Source: an uncultured Lachnospiraceae bacterium
GTDB taxonomy: Bacteria; Bacillota; Clostridia; Lachnospirales; Lachnospiraceae
Direction: 5' to 3'
Length of the DNA stretch: 64,000 bases
NCBI GenBank assembly: GCA_947589055.1
Contig: CANPZL010000004.1
Location: 36,078 to 100,077, forward strand
Position 1 is the stretch's first letter, and each line of letters starts with the position of its first letter. A program made the position numbers and the translations under genes. The notes beneath the pieces are model-generated. The model was given only the letters and a program-made list of their open reading frames with translations. It was not told the DNA's origin and searched no databases. Of the stretch, positions 8,092 to 17,267 are shown in pieces.

Positions 8092-9951
8092 ATGAGCATA
8101 TATGAACAAAACTTGGAACAATTAGAAAAAACCCGTCCGGTACTATATGAGAAACTGCAAGAACCGATGGAAGATACGCTGCAGGTAATGGTTGGAGATG
8201 CTTTAAATGGGGAACCCTTTCTGGCAGTGATACAGCAGGATGCGATTATTCCGTTAAGCAGTACTTATCACCCGTCCCATGAAGCGGAGCAGTTTACCGC
8301 TCAGTTTGAGGAACAATGGACCGATACTACTGTTCTGATCTTTGGAATGGGACAGATAGATATTATAGAGCGGATTCTGTCAGAGGAATGTCCGGTCGAT
8401 AAATGTGTGGTGTATGAACCGTCTCCCATGATTTTTCAAAAAATACTGGAAACCTATGATGTACAGAAGCTGTTGGCAAATCTCAATCTGATGGTGATCG
8501 TGGAAGGGATGAATGATGATTTGCTGGAACAGGTCCTGCTTACAAGTGTGGATTTCCGTAATTATAGATTTTTTCATTTCTATAGCTTATCAAAATATAA
8601 GGAATTATTTCGGGATAGTTATAACGCTGTACAGAAGGTCTATAAAAGAGTATGGGGAAAACAGCAGGTAGATATGAATACACTGGTGTATTTTGGACAG
8701 GCCTCTTTAAAAAATGATATAAAATCTATGAAATGGCTGATGAGGGGGAAAGCGTTTGAAAACTTTAAGGGGCAGTTTCCGAAGGAGCTTCCTTATATCA
8801 TGGTGGCGGCAGGTCCCTCATTGGAAAAGAACGTCCATGTGCTAAAGCAGGCGAAGGGAAAGGCGTTTATCGTCTGTGTGGATACCGCATTACGGTTTTT
8901 ACTAAAGCATGGGATTGTACCGGATATGACCTGTACCATCGACCCGCAAAAAGGTTCCTCTTATTTTGAAGGGATTGATATGAGAGAAATCCCAATGGCA
9001 GTTTCTACAGATTCGGATTATCGTTCCTTGGAGGCGGCCGGAGACTTTCAGCCGATTTATGTGTCGGTCAGCAATGATTTTACAAGCAGTCTGCTGAAGG
9101 ATCAGGGGATAGAGATGGAGTCCTTTGACGGTGGCGGTTCTGTAGGCACCTTCTGCTTTCAGATGGGAGCAGAATTAGGGTTTCAGACCATTATTATTAT
9201 CGGACAGGACCTGGCATTTACAGATCGGAAGGCTCACGCCGGTATGGGGAAGGCGGAAGATTCGGATTTGATTTACGGTGTGACTATGGTAGACGGGTAT
9301 GATGGAGGTAAGATCATGACCCGGGGTGATTTTAAAAATTATATTGACTGGTATAATCTGCAGATCCCCCTGCTGGCGAAGGAACGGACGATTATCAATG
9401 CCACTGAAGGCGGAGCAAAGCTAGAAGGGGCGGTTCAGATGTCCCTGCAGGAGGCGGTAGAGAAATATTGTACGAAGGAATATGATTTAAAGGAAATAAT
9501 GGAGCAGGTTCCTCCGATATGGGAAACATGGGAGGAGAAGGCACAGGTATATCGGAAGATACAGGAGCAGTATCGGTTTTTCCGCCGGTTTTATGATCAG
9601 GTTAAGGAAGGAATCCAGGAAACAAAGCGGGCGGAGGTCCTGCTTAAGCGAAAAAATTATGATCTTAAGGATTTACAAAAGATTGATAAAAAGCTGGATC
9701 GGGTAACAAAGCAGGTAACGGAAAAGGACGGAATGGTGTTACTGGTAAGGCGGATAATTGATGTGGATGTGACGTTGAATGATGACCTTTTGAAAGAGGA
9801 AGAGGATCTGGATAAGGAAAGCATCCGTTTGTATGGAAAATTAAGACGATATTATCAGGGATTACAGGAAGCGCTGGAAGAATTGTTTCCGGTGTGGGAA
9901 GAAATGCAGCGGGAGTTGAATGAGGAATATCAGTTTGAACCGAACCGATAA
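8092..9951 (+). CDS. DUF115/Maf-type motility accessory glycosyltransferase (first copy)
   Basis: A 619-residue protein of the 6-hydroxymethylpterin-pyrophosphokinase MptE-like (DUF115) family. Members near flagellin genes (Maf, motility-associated factor) are thought to transfer nonulosonic acids or related sugars to flagellin Ser/Thr. The DUF115 core begins around residue 230 with VAAGPSLEKN, continues with AFIVCVDTALRFLLKHGI, and includes GGGSVGTFCF and GQDLAF. The N-terminal 220 residues have a second Rossmann-like region (LIFGMGQIDIIERIL). The C-terminal 150 residues are charged and helical. It is followed 11 bases later by a second, divergent copy. Confidence 0.85.
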   Translation: MSIYEQNLEQLEKTRPVLYEKLQEPMEDTLQVMVGDALNGEPFLAVIQQDAIIPLSSTYHPSHEAEQFTAQFEEQWTDTTVLIFGMGQIDIIERILSEECPVDKCVVYEPSPMIFQKILETYDVQKLLANLNLMVIVEGMNDDLLEQVLLTSVDFRNYRFFHFYSLSKYKELFRDSYNAVQKVYKRVWGKQQVDMNTLVYFGQASLKNDIKSMKWLMRGKAFENFKGQFPKELPYIMVAAGPSLEKNVHVLKQAKGKAFIVCVDTALRFLLKHGIVPDMTCTIDPQKGSSYFEGIDMREIPMAVSTDSDYRSLEAAGDFQPIYVSVSNDFTSSLLKDQGIEMESFDGGGSVGTFCFQMGAELGFQTIIIIGQDLAFTDRKAHAGMGKAEDSDLIYGVTMVDGYDGGKIMTRGDFKNYIDWYNLQIPLLAKERTIINATEGGAKLEGAVQMSLQEAVEKYCTKEYDLKEIMEQVPPIWETWEEKAQVYRKIQEQYRFFRRFYDQVKEGIQETKRAEVLLKRKNYDLKDLQKIDKKLDRVTKQVTEKDGMVLLVRRIIDVDVTLNDDLLKEEEDLDKESIRLYGKLRRYYQGLQEALEELFPVWEEMQRELNEEYQFEPNR

Positions 9952-9962
9952 GGAGGCTGGAT

Positions 9963-11657
9963 ATGCAGGAAAAATTACGGGAGCTGTACTGGAACAATGT
10001 AGAAACCATTGATACGATCAGTGAACTGGTTCGGGCTGTCCGTATTCAAAATGTGCATCGTCTGATCCTTGAGATTCCGACTGTAACGAAAGCCCTGAAT
10101 CAAAGTGTAAAAGGGCTGCTTGATTGCAGTATCCCATTAAGGGAAGCCGGTCTGCCTTGGGATACAAAGTATTTCAGCGAGGTGTTAAACGGAATTGCAC
10201 AGGCACAGACTGCGGAGGACTATATCCTAATGGGGGATCTGTACGAGCTTCAGATGCTGCCCTGCTTATATGATATGCAGAATGCGATTCGGGGGACCGG
10301 TGTCTCTTTGCTGCGGGAAGAATGGTATCGGGAGAATCTGAGGGTACTGAAGGTACAGGATCCTTCACTTGCAGAAGCGTTGGAAACTGTTTCTAAGACG
10401 TTAAAAGTAGAGCAGGAACCAAAGGGATATTCTCTGGAACCAACCACCAGCGGTTCCTTTACATTAGGCTTGCAGATGGAAAATGGGATCCGGTATCTGC
10501 ACAGTAACCGGAATCCAATAGAAGAAGCCCGGCTGTTTGCGGAGCGGGTATATAGGGTGGAGCAGGAGCATTATCTTGTAATCGGCTTTGGAATGGGGTA
10601 TCATATTAGAGAACTGGTAAGGCTGTATCCGGAAATCGACATCGTCGTGGTGGAGCCGGATCCGGCTGTTATCTATTATGCGCTTTCTTGTAGTGACTAT
10701 CGGGAGCTGTTGAGAAAGATACGGATTTTGTGGAAACCGGACTGGGAACCAGAGGCGGCCGGTCTTCTTAGTAAAGGCTATGAGTTGGTATTATTCCGGC
10801 CTGCGTTGTTTCATATAGAACCTGTCCGGATACGGGAACAGTTGATTCATCTTGCGAACCGGAAGGATTCCATTGCGGACCATGAACGGATCTTTTATCA
10901 GAATGCAAGAGAGAATTTTCAAAACTGCGATGCTTATATAGACAGTCTGGAGGATACTATTAAGGGAAAACGGATCGTGATCGTAGCGGGCGGGCCTTCT
11001 TTGGACAAGAATCTGGAGCAGTTGCGGGAAAAGCCGAAAGACGTGGTGATCCTAGCAGTGGGAACGGTATTCCAGCTGTTAGTGAAGAAAGGAATTCCCG
11101 TAGATTATGCGGTATTTTCGGATGCTTTTATCTATCCGCAGATACAGGGAGCGGAAGCATGGAAGATTCCTATATTGCTCTTGGCAACTGCCGATCGGCG
11201 AGTGAGTCGGTATTATCAGGGCCCTAAGTACTTGATTTGTCAGCAGGGGTATCAGATGGCGGCCTCCTATGCGGAGAAAAATGGGTGGCGAAAGTACGAT
11301 AGCGGCGGTTCGGTTTCTACACTTGCACTGGATATTGCGATTCGTATGGAAGCGGCCTCCATTGCGTTTATAGGTCTTGATTTGGCATATTACGGAACGA
11401 AGGCACACGCCTCCGGAACCTTGCAAGAGACCTTTCCGGGTTTTGAACATCGGAAAGTAGAGGGAGTTGACAAAACCATGTTAAACACCAGTCAGGCGTT
11501 TAATCTGTATCGGGAATGGATGGAACGTCGGATTCAAAATGAGGACTGCACGATGGAAGTTGTAGACGCTACCGAGGGCGGTGCAAGAAAAAAAGGGTTT
11601 TTAGTGATGACGCTGGCGGATTATCTGAAAAAAGAACCCGGAAAACAGTATTCATAG
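9963..11657 (+). CDS. DUF115/Maf-type motility accessory glycosyltransferase (second copy)
   Basis: A 564-residue DUF115 family protein. It has a Rossmann-like segment LVIGFGMGYHIRELVRLYP around residue 200, then the core starting VAGGPSLDKNLEQL near residue 342. This is followed by DVVILAVGTVFQLLVKKGIPVDYAV, with GGSVSTLALD and FIGLDLAYYG further on. The architecture parallels the preceding gene but the sequences differ widely, so this is an old duplication. Its RBS AAGGAGG is next to the stop of the first copy. The two proteins may act on different sugars or sites. Confidence 0.84.
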   Translation: MQEKLRELYWNNVETIDTISELVRAVRIQNVHRLILEIPTVTKALNQSVKGLLDCSIPLREAGLPWDTKYFSEVLNGIAQAQTAEDYILMGDLYELQMLPCLYDMQNAIRGTGVSLLREEWYRENLRVLKVQDPSLAEALETVSKTLKVEQEPKGYSLEPTTSGSFTLGLQMENGIRYLHSNRNPIEEARLFAERVYRVEQEHYLVIGFGMGYHIRELVRLYPEIDIVVVEPDPAVIYYALSCSDYRELLRKIRILWKPDWEPEAAGLLSKGYELVLFRPALFHIEPVRIREQLIHLANRKDSIADHERIFYQNARENFQNCDAYIDSLEDTIKGKRIVIVAGGPSLDKNLEQLREKPKDVVILAVGTVFQLLVKKGIPVDYAVFSDAFIYPQIQGAEAWKIPILLLATADRRVSRYYQGPKYLICQQGYQMAASYAEKNGWRKYDSGGSVSTLALDIAIRMEAASIAFIGLDLAYYGTKAHASGTLQETFPGFEHRKVEGVDKTMLNTSQAFNLYREWMERRIQNEDCTMEVVDATEGGARKKGFLVMTLADYLKKEPGKQYS

Positions 11658-11703
11658 AAAAAACTAGCCAAGATAGATAGAAAACAAATGTGGAGGAAGG
11701 AAT

Positions 11704-12699
11704 ATGCTGAACAACAAAACAATTCTGATCACGGGAGGAACCGGCTCATTTGGAAAGAAATTTCTGGAGATGATCTTCGCAAAATACGAACCGAAAAAGG
11801 TGATCATCTATTCCAGAGATGAGTATAAGCAAAGCGTTGTCAGAACCGAGTATGCCGATAAAGTAGATATGGAAAGGGTTCGGTTTTTTATCGGAGACGT
11901 TCGGGATCGGGAGCGGCTGTATCGGGCGTTTGCAGGGGTAGATTATGTGATTCATGCTGCTGCCATGAAGCAGGTGCCAACCTGTGAATACAATCCTTTT
12001 GAAGCGATCAAGACGAACATACATGGGGCCCAGAATGTGATCGATGCGGCATTGGATTGTGGGGTAAAGAAGGTAGTAGCATTATCTACAGATAAGGCGG
12101 TAAATCCTATTAACCTGTATGGCGGTACGAAGCTGGTATCGGATAAACTCTTTACTGCAGCAAATGCGTATCGGGGAGAAAACTATGATACAATCTTTTC
12201 CGTGGTTCGATATGGGAATGTAGCAGGAAGCAGAGGTTCGGTAATTCCGATTTGGAAAAATATCATCAAAAACGGTGGAACGACTTTGGGAGTAACAGAT
12301 ATGCGGATGACCCGGTTCTGGATTACATTAGAGCAGGGAGTAGAGCTGGTATTTAAGGCGTTGGAGGAATCCAAAGGCGGAGAAACGTATATATCCAAAA
12401 TCCCTTCCTTCCACATCGGCGATTTAGCGGAAGCCATGCTTCCAGGCTGTAAGATTGACGAGTTCGGTATCCGGGAAGGAGAGAAGCTCCATGAGATTAT
12501 GGTAACAAAGGATGATTCATGGACGACCTATGAATATGATAAGCACTTTATTATTTATCCCCATTATAACTGGGCAAATTTGGAACGGGATATTTTACCG
12601 GGTGGAAAACCGGTTCCGGAGGGCTTCAGTTATTCTTCTGATAATAATAAGGAATGGCTGGATGTGGAAGGCTTGAGGAACGCATTGAAGGCACTGTAG
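11704..12699 (+). CDS. pseB: PseB-like UDP-N-acetylglucosamine 4,6-dehydratase (inverting)
   Basis: An extended short-chain dehydrogenase of 331 residues, the length usual for PseB. It has the NAD(P) motif TGGTGSFG near residue 9 and a catalytic block STDKAVNPINLYGGTK. In that block D130, K131 and Tyr139 with Lys143 align with the known PseB active-site residues. PseB converts UDP-GlcNAc to the 4-keto-6-deoxy intermediate with C5 inversion, the first step toward pseudaminic acid. The later pse genes (PseC, H, G, I) are not in the window. They may be elsewhere, or the keto-sugar may feed another glycan. The RBS GGAGGAAGG is strong. Confidence 0.85.
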   Translation: MLNNKTILITGGTGSFGKKFLEMIFAKYEPKKVIIYSRDEYKQSVVRTEYADKVDMERVRFFIGDVRDRERLYRAFAGVDYVIHAAAMKQVPTCEYNPFEAIKTNIHGAQNVIDAALDCGVKKVVALSTDKAVNPINLYGGTKLVSDKLFTAANAYRGENYDTIFSVVRYGNVAGSRGSVIPIWKNIIKNGGTTLGVTDMRMTRFWITLEQGVELVFKALEESKGGETYISKIPSFHIGDLAEAMLPGCKIDEFGIREGEKLHEIMVTKDDSWTTYEYDKHFIIYPHYNWANLERDILPGGKPVPEGFSYSSDNNKEWLDVEGLRNALKAL

Positions 12700-12756
12700 C
12701 GGTAAAACTAGATAGAATAGAAGGTCAATAGCATAATGGTTATTGGAGGCGGAGTT

Positions 12757-14811
12757 ATGCGTATTGCGGAACAAAAACAGCAGATAGAAGAAATTATATC
12801 ACAAGGGGATGCAGAGTCGGCAAAGGAATTGATAGATACTTATGCAGCAATCTGTCCACAGGATATTGACGTTATTTCCATGCGATTGAATTATTGTTTA
12901 ATGACAGGAGATTTAGAAGCAGCGGCAGCACTTGCGTTAGAAGGAGTGCGGCGGTTGCCTTTAAATGGTGATATGCAGTACAATCTGGCATATGTTTATG
13001 AAGTAATGCAACAATGGCTGGAAGCGTATATTGGTTATTGCAAGGCCAAGTATATATATGAGTATACAGGTGATGAAAAAGTAAACAGTCTTGAAATAGA
13101 AACATGTGCCAATCGGATGCTAGAGCGGTTTGAAGAGTCGATGGAATATATTTCAAATAAAAAGGAAGGCGAAGAAATCAAATCCAAATTTCAGGGCGTG
13201 ATTGGGATGCAGAGAAATCAATTCGGCTTAAAAGAGAACGCTTTCCGCTCATATGAAAAGATCGTGGGAACCTATTATTATGAAACATATCTAAAACGGA
13301 GATTTGTAGGGGTTTTTAAGGATCAATTCCTAAGCCATTATCAGCAGGGAAATGAAAACATGGATGTAATTCATTTGAAGGCGGAATTTTTAAATGTAGT
13401 GGAGAATGATCATATTCATTTGTGGGATCCTGCTGGAACCTGTGATGCGGAATATCTTCTTCCGATTGCCTGCAGCAAGGCGCCGACAATTCATTGCTTC
13501 CAAGGTACAGGGCAGAAGTATAACATTGCACAATATGCCGATAATCATTTTAATTATTATCGGGTGAAAAATGATACCCGAATTTTGTCGACAAATAAGT
13601 GTTATTATGGAAATCCTATCCCGCTTCGGAGGCTTCCGGATAAAAAAAGGCTTGTCTTAAGTATTTTTGTAGACGGATTGGCACAGTGTATGCTAAAGGG
13701 AGAAGACTTTCAGAAAAATATGCCATATACATACGAGTATTTTAAAAAGGGAACGATTTGCAATCGGGCTTATAATACAGCAGAATGGACCTATCCCAGT
13801 ATTACAAATTACGTAACCGGATTAAATACCATTCATCATATGTTGTTTCATGATGCGATGGATAGTGCTATACCTCTGGATGTACCGACGCTGGCAGAGT
13901 ATTTTCATGAAGATGGATATTATACGGCAAAATTCTGTGGAAACTGGAGGATCATCCCATCTTATGGTCATGCTAGGGGATATGACCGATTTGTTTATCA
14001 GCATCAATGGGTAGGCTTTAAAGTACAGGAAGTGATTGCGGATGTGATCGATCATATAGAAGCATTTCAGGACGTGAATCAATATCTGTGGTTATCCATC
14101 GGAGATTTGCATGATATTGCAGATGCCAATGATTTGCCGGTGGACGTACAACGGGATCTGCCCTTGGAACTGCGTACCTATGAGGATGTAGGCGCTACCT
14201 CTGCCAAACAGTCCTTTAGCCGAAACAAAATCGAAGCATATATTCATCAGATTCGGCATGTAGATAAATGGCTCCATGTTCTATATTCCTATTTGGAAGA
14301 AACATTTCCGGAAAATGAGATCATAGTTTCTCTTTTCTCAGATCATGGTCAGGGATATTTGATCGAAAATGCACATTTTCTATCAAAAGAACGGTCAAAT
14401 GTGGCGTTTATGTTCCGAGGCGGAGATGCGGAAGGAAAAGGTATCATAGAGGAAATTATCTCCGCAAGTGATTACAGCAATATTTTGCGGAAATTGGCGA
14501 ATGTGAATCTGTCAGAGGTGCCTACTGATGGTAGACTGCCGGAATGCTTTGGAGGAGAAGCTGCAAGGGATTACGCCCTAACGGAAAGTATTCATCCGAA
14601 AGATCCGTATCAGGCCGTGATATTTGCTGAAAACGAAACCTTCTTTTTTGTGAATCCTGATCCGGTACAGGACGATGGAAGATTCCGTTTGAAGGACTAT
14701 CAGTGTTGGCTGGAAGATACCGATCGAAATCGAATCGAAGATTCAAAAAAACGTGAAAAGTATCTGAATATTGTACTGGAACATATTGCTCCGATTTTGA
14801 TCTATGAATAG
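12757..14811 (+). CDS. TPR plus alkaline-phosphatase-superfamily (sulfatase-like) transferase or hydrolase
   Basis: A 684-residue soluble protein with no signal peptide or membrane segment. Residues 1-140 are TPR-like helices. From about residue 300 the alkaline-phosphatase fold appears: metal Asp306 in FVDGL, a TYPS motif with Thr345 at the usual nucleophile site, Asp529-His530 in SDHGQG, and His540. Sulfatases have Cys or Ser at that site. A Thr is typical of phosphoryl-group transferases such as lipoteichoic acid synthase and phosphoethanolamine transferases, so a transferase role is inferred. The neighbours make a phosphonate, so it may move a phosphonate or phosphate group onto a glycan. 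The start at 12757 has GGAGGCGGAG; the in-frame ATG at 12736 precedes that RBS. Confidence 0.78.
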   Translation: MRIAEQKQQIEEIISQGDAESAKELIDTYAAICPQDIDVISMRLNYCLMTGDLEAAAALALEGVRRLPLNGDMQYNLAYVYEVMQQWLEAYIGYCKAKYIYEYTGDEKVNSLEIETCANRMLERFEESMEYISNKKEGEEIKSKFQGVIGMQRNQFGLKENAFRSYEKIVGTYYYETYLKRRFVGVFKDQFLSHYQQGNENMDVIHLKAEFLNVVENDHIHLWDPAGTCDAEYLLPIACSKAPTIHCFQGTGQKYNIAQYADNHFNYYRVKNDTRILSTNKCYYGNPIPLRRLPDKKRLVLSIFVDGLAQCMLKGEDFQKNMPYTYEYFKKGTICNRAYNTAEWTYPSITNYVTGLNTIHHMLFHDAMDSAIPLDVPTLAEYFHEDGYYTAKFCGNWRIIPSYGHARGYDRFVYQHQWVGFKVQEVIADVIDHIEAFQDVNQYLWLSIGDLHDIADANDLPVDVQRDLPLELRTYEDVGATSAKQSFSRNKIEAYIHQIRHVDKWLHVLYSYLEETFPENEIIVSLFSDHGQGYLIENAHFLSKERSNVAFMFRGGDAEGKGIIEEIISASDYSNILRKLANVNLSEVPTDGRLPECFGGEAARDYALTESIHPKDPYQAVIFAENETFFFVNPDPVQDDGRFRLKDYQCWLEDTDRNRIEDSKKREKYLNIVLEHIAPILIYE

Positions 14812-14813
14812 CA

Positions 14814-15941
14814 TTACAAGCACCTTAAAAGTATCTGGGTGACATCTTGTTTGGTTAACGGAACCGGATTGTTATCCATACGCCCCTTTGTAAAGGCGTG
14901 TTCTACGATTTTTGGAATATCTGCCTCTGTGATTCCCCATGAGGAGAGGCGGAGCGGGGTGATACCTCTGCATACTGTTTGTAACCATGGCGATATACCG
15001 CCATATGTTACAAAACAATGCAGTAATTGTTCTATATCGGGAACCGCCTGTTGGTTGATAGCGGCGATTTGCGGTAAGGTTAAGGCAACTGCGAAGCCAT
15101 GTTCTATGTGATATAGATAAGTAAGCGGATAAGAAATAGAATGGCAGGCTGTGGTTCTGGTTTGAGAAAATGCAAGACCGGAGGTGCAGGCAGCCAATAG
15201 GAGTTCTTCTCTGACATTCGGTTCTGTTGAATCAGTGACAGCAAGCGGCAGATAATATATGATTTTTTTGACTGCTTCCAAGGACAGCTCTTTCACTGCC
15301 GGATTCGTTGCCTTTGCCCAATATGCTTCCATTGCGTGAGAAAGAGCATCCAGACCGGTAGATGCGGTCAATCTTTTCGGTAAGGTTTCCGTAAGCTCTG
15401 GTACAAGATATACGGATTCTGGTACAAGCCAAGGAGCATCGATGGAATATTTTGCAGCAGAATTTACATCCCAGAACGTTGCCCAAGAGGTCACCTCAGA
15501 ACCAGTGCCGGCGGTAGTAGGAACTGCTGTAAATGAAATCAGGGAAGAGTTGTCAACATAATTTTTTTCTATGATATATTTTGTAATAGCTTTTAGGGAA
15601 GGAATTTCAGTATGGGATTCCTTCTTTTTGTAAAGGGCTAAGATTCCCTTTGCCAGATCGATCGCACTGCCGCCACCTATGGCTAAGATATGATGGAAAG
15701 GAAAGCTTCCGATTTGTTCCAGACTTTTTTTAAGGTCTGCCTGCGTAGGATTGGGGGAAAAGGAAGAAATCCAGATGATACCGTTTTGCTTCGATAATTG
15801 TTTAAGCAAGGAATCAAATCCATATCGTCTGCTGCTTTGTTCTGACATTACAATAACGGATTGTTGAAAAAAGGATTCCTGCAGCAGGGTATAGAGTTCG
15901 CTTTTGTCACATATAAAAATATGATCCTTAAATTTTCGCAT
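14814..15941 (-). CDS. Iron-containing alcohol dehydrogenase, probable phosphonoacetaldehyde reductase
   Basis: A 375-residue group III alcohol dehydrogenase. It has the nucleotide-binding GGGSAIDLAKG and metal region DALSHAMEAYW followed by CHSISYPLTYLYHIEHG, giving Asp, His, His and His ligands. The HSISYPL variant is, from memory, common in enzymes encoded beside phosphonopyruvate decarboxylase. Those reduce phosphonoacetaldehyde to 2-hydroxyethylphosphonate. Neighbouring ppd and PEP mutase genes make that the best call. The ATG at 15941 has AAGAGGAG upstream; the frame stays open further but without an RBS. It is transcribed opposite to the rest of the phosphonate genes and ends two bases from the convergent upstream gene. 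Confidence 0.82.
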   Translation of the reverse strand: MRKFKDHIFICDKSELYTLLQESFFQQSVIVMSEQSSRRYGFDSLLKQLSKQNGIIWISSFSPNPTQADLKKSLEQIGSFPFHHILAIGGGSAIDLAKGILALYKKKESHTEIPSLKAITKYIIEKNYVDNSSLISFTAVPTTAGTGSEVTSWATFWDVNSAAKYSIDAPWLVPESVYLVPELTETLPKRLTASTGLDALSHAMEAYWAKATNPAVKELSLEAVKKIIYYLPLAVTDSTEPNVREELLLAACTSGLAFSQTRTTACHSISYPLTYLYHIEHGFAVALTLPQIAAINQQAVPDIEQLLHCFVTYGGISPWLQTVCRGITPLRLSSWGITEADIPKIVEHAFTKGRMDNNPVPLTKQDVTQILLRCL

Positions 15942-16023
15942 ACTGCTCCTCTTGTTATCTGCATGAAACAATAGAATACTGTAAAAGTGTAGCTTATATT
16001 CGTTGAAAATGCAAGTGGTATGA

Positions 16024-16053
16024 TTGTCGATGTATGTCAATCTGTGTTATACT
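16024..16053 (+). promoter_or_regulatory. Sigma-A promoter of the phosphonopyruvate decarboxylase operon
   Basis: TTGTCG at 16024-16029 and TATACT at 16048-16053 with an 18-base spacer, about 35 bases before the ATG at 16088. It lies in the 146-bp divergent region shared with the Fe-alcohol dehydrogenase gene. Confidence 0.65.
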
Positions 16054-16087
16054 ATTTTCATATTTTGTGGCAGGAAAGGAGTTAAAA

Positions 16088-17245
16088 ATGAGGATTAACG
16101 ACTTTTTGGATGTGTTACAATCCTTTGGTATTGAATATTTTACTGGTGTTCCGGATTCGCAGCTAAAGGCACTATGTGATGCACTGATAGAGCAAAAAGA
16201 AGACAGGAAACATCTGATTGCAGCCAATGAAGGGAATGCGGTAGGATTGGCGGCAGGATACTATATGGCGACTGGGAAAATTCCATGTGTATATATGCAA
16301 AACAGTGGCTTAGGAAATGTAATAAATCCTTGTGCTTCGTTGATCCATCCGAGGGTATATGGAATCCCGATGGTATTTGTCATTGGATTTCGTGGAGAAC
16401 CGGGGGTGAAGGATGAACCACAGCATATTTTTCAGGGTGAGATTACCTTACAGCTGCTAGAGGATTTGGGAATTCGATATTGTCTTCTTGAGGAAGCAAC
16501 GACCCCGGATGAATGTAAGGAATTTATAAAGGAACATGCAGACTTTGTCAGAAGTGGAGAAAGCATAGCGTTTGTTGTGAGAAAGAATGGTCTGACAAAA
16601 GAGACGTATCTACAATATAAAAATCCCTATCTTTTTTCAAGGGAGGCGGCGATTGAAGCCATTTTGACAACAGAAGGATTTGCTGATGTGGTGGTATCGA
16701 CCACAGGAAAAATATCCAGAGAGGTTTTTGAAGTTCGGGAAGCGATGCGGCAGTCGCACGAATCCGACTTCCTGACAGTTGGCTCCATGGGCCATTGTTC
16801 TATGATCGGGTTGGGAATCGCTTTGGAAAAACCGGAGAAGCGGATTTGTATTTTAGATGGGGATGGGGCATTTTTGATGCATATGGGAGCAGGTGCCATT
16901 ATCGGACAGAAACGTCCAACAAATTTGATTCATGTTGTATTGAATAATCAAGCACACGAATCTGTAGGAGGAATGCCGACAGCGATGGCATCTGTGGATA
17001 TGATGAAATTGGGAGAGGCACTAGGGTATTGCAAGGCACTTTCCGTAGATTCTAAGGAAGCATTACTTCTGGTAATGGACGAATTAAAGGACAGTGCGGG
17101 ACCGATACTTTTAGAGGTAAAAGTAGCAATAGGATCCCGTATGAATCTTGGCAGGCCTACTAAAACGCCGAAAGAGAATATAGAATCCTTTATGAAGTAC
17201 TTAAGCAGGGAAAAGAGTGACAATAACGATAAGGATGGACAGTAA
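16088..17245 (+). CDS. Phosphonopyruvate decarboxylase
   Basis: A 385-residue thiamine-diphosphate enzyme that decarboxylates phosphonopyruvate to phosphonoacetaldehyde, pulling the unfavourable PEP mutase reaction forward. The N-terminal part has the pyrimidine-binding region FTGVPDSQLKALCDAL with catalytic Glu48 in AANEGNAVG. The C-terminal part has the ThDP/Mg motif starting at GDGAF (Asp259) and ending LNNQAHES. The single-chain form of about 380 residues is the usual length. The ATG at 16088 has AAAGGAG upstream; an in-frame ATG at 16034 overlaps the promoter and is rejected. It heads the ppd-nucleotidyltransferase-PEP mutase operon. Confidence 0.93.
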   Translation: MRINDFLDVLQSFGIEYFTGVPDSQLKALCDALIEQKEDRKHLIAANEGNAVGLAAGYYMATGKIPCVYMQNSGLGNVINPCASLIHPRVYGIPMVFVIGFRGEPGVKDEPQHIFQGEITLQLLEDLGIRYCLLEEATTPDECKEFIKEHADFVRSGESIAFVVRKNGLTKETYLQYKNPYLFSREAAIEAILTTEGFADVVVSTTGKISREVFEVREAMRQSHESDFLTVGSMGHCSMIGLGIALEKPEKRICILDGDGAFLMHMGAGAIIGQKRPTNLIHVVLNNQAHESVGGMPTAMASVDMMKLGEALGYCKALSVDSKEALLLVMDELKDSAGPILLEVKVAIGSRMNLGRPTKTPKENIESFMKYLSREKSDNNDKDGQ

Positions 17246-17267
17246 ATATACCTTGGAAGGGGATAAA

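Noticed and set aside
12757..14811. Annotation as a formylglycine sulfatase
   Set aside because: The nucleophile site is Thr within TYPS, not Cys or Ser in C/S-x-P-x-R, and no maturation enzyme is nearby.
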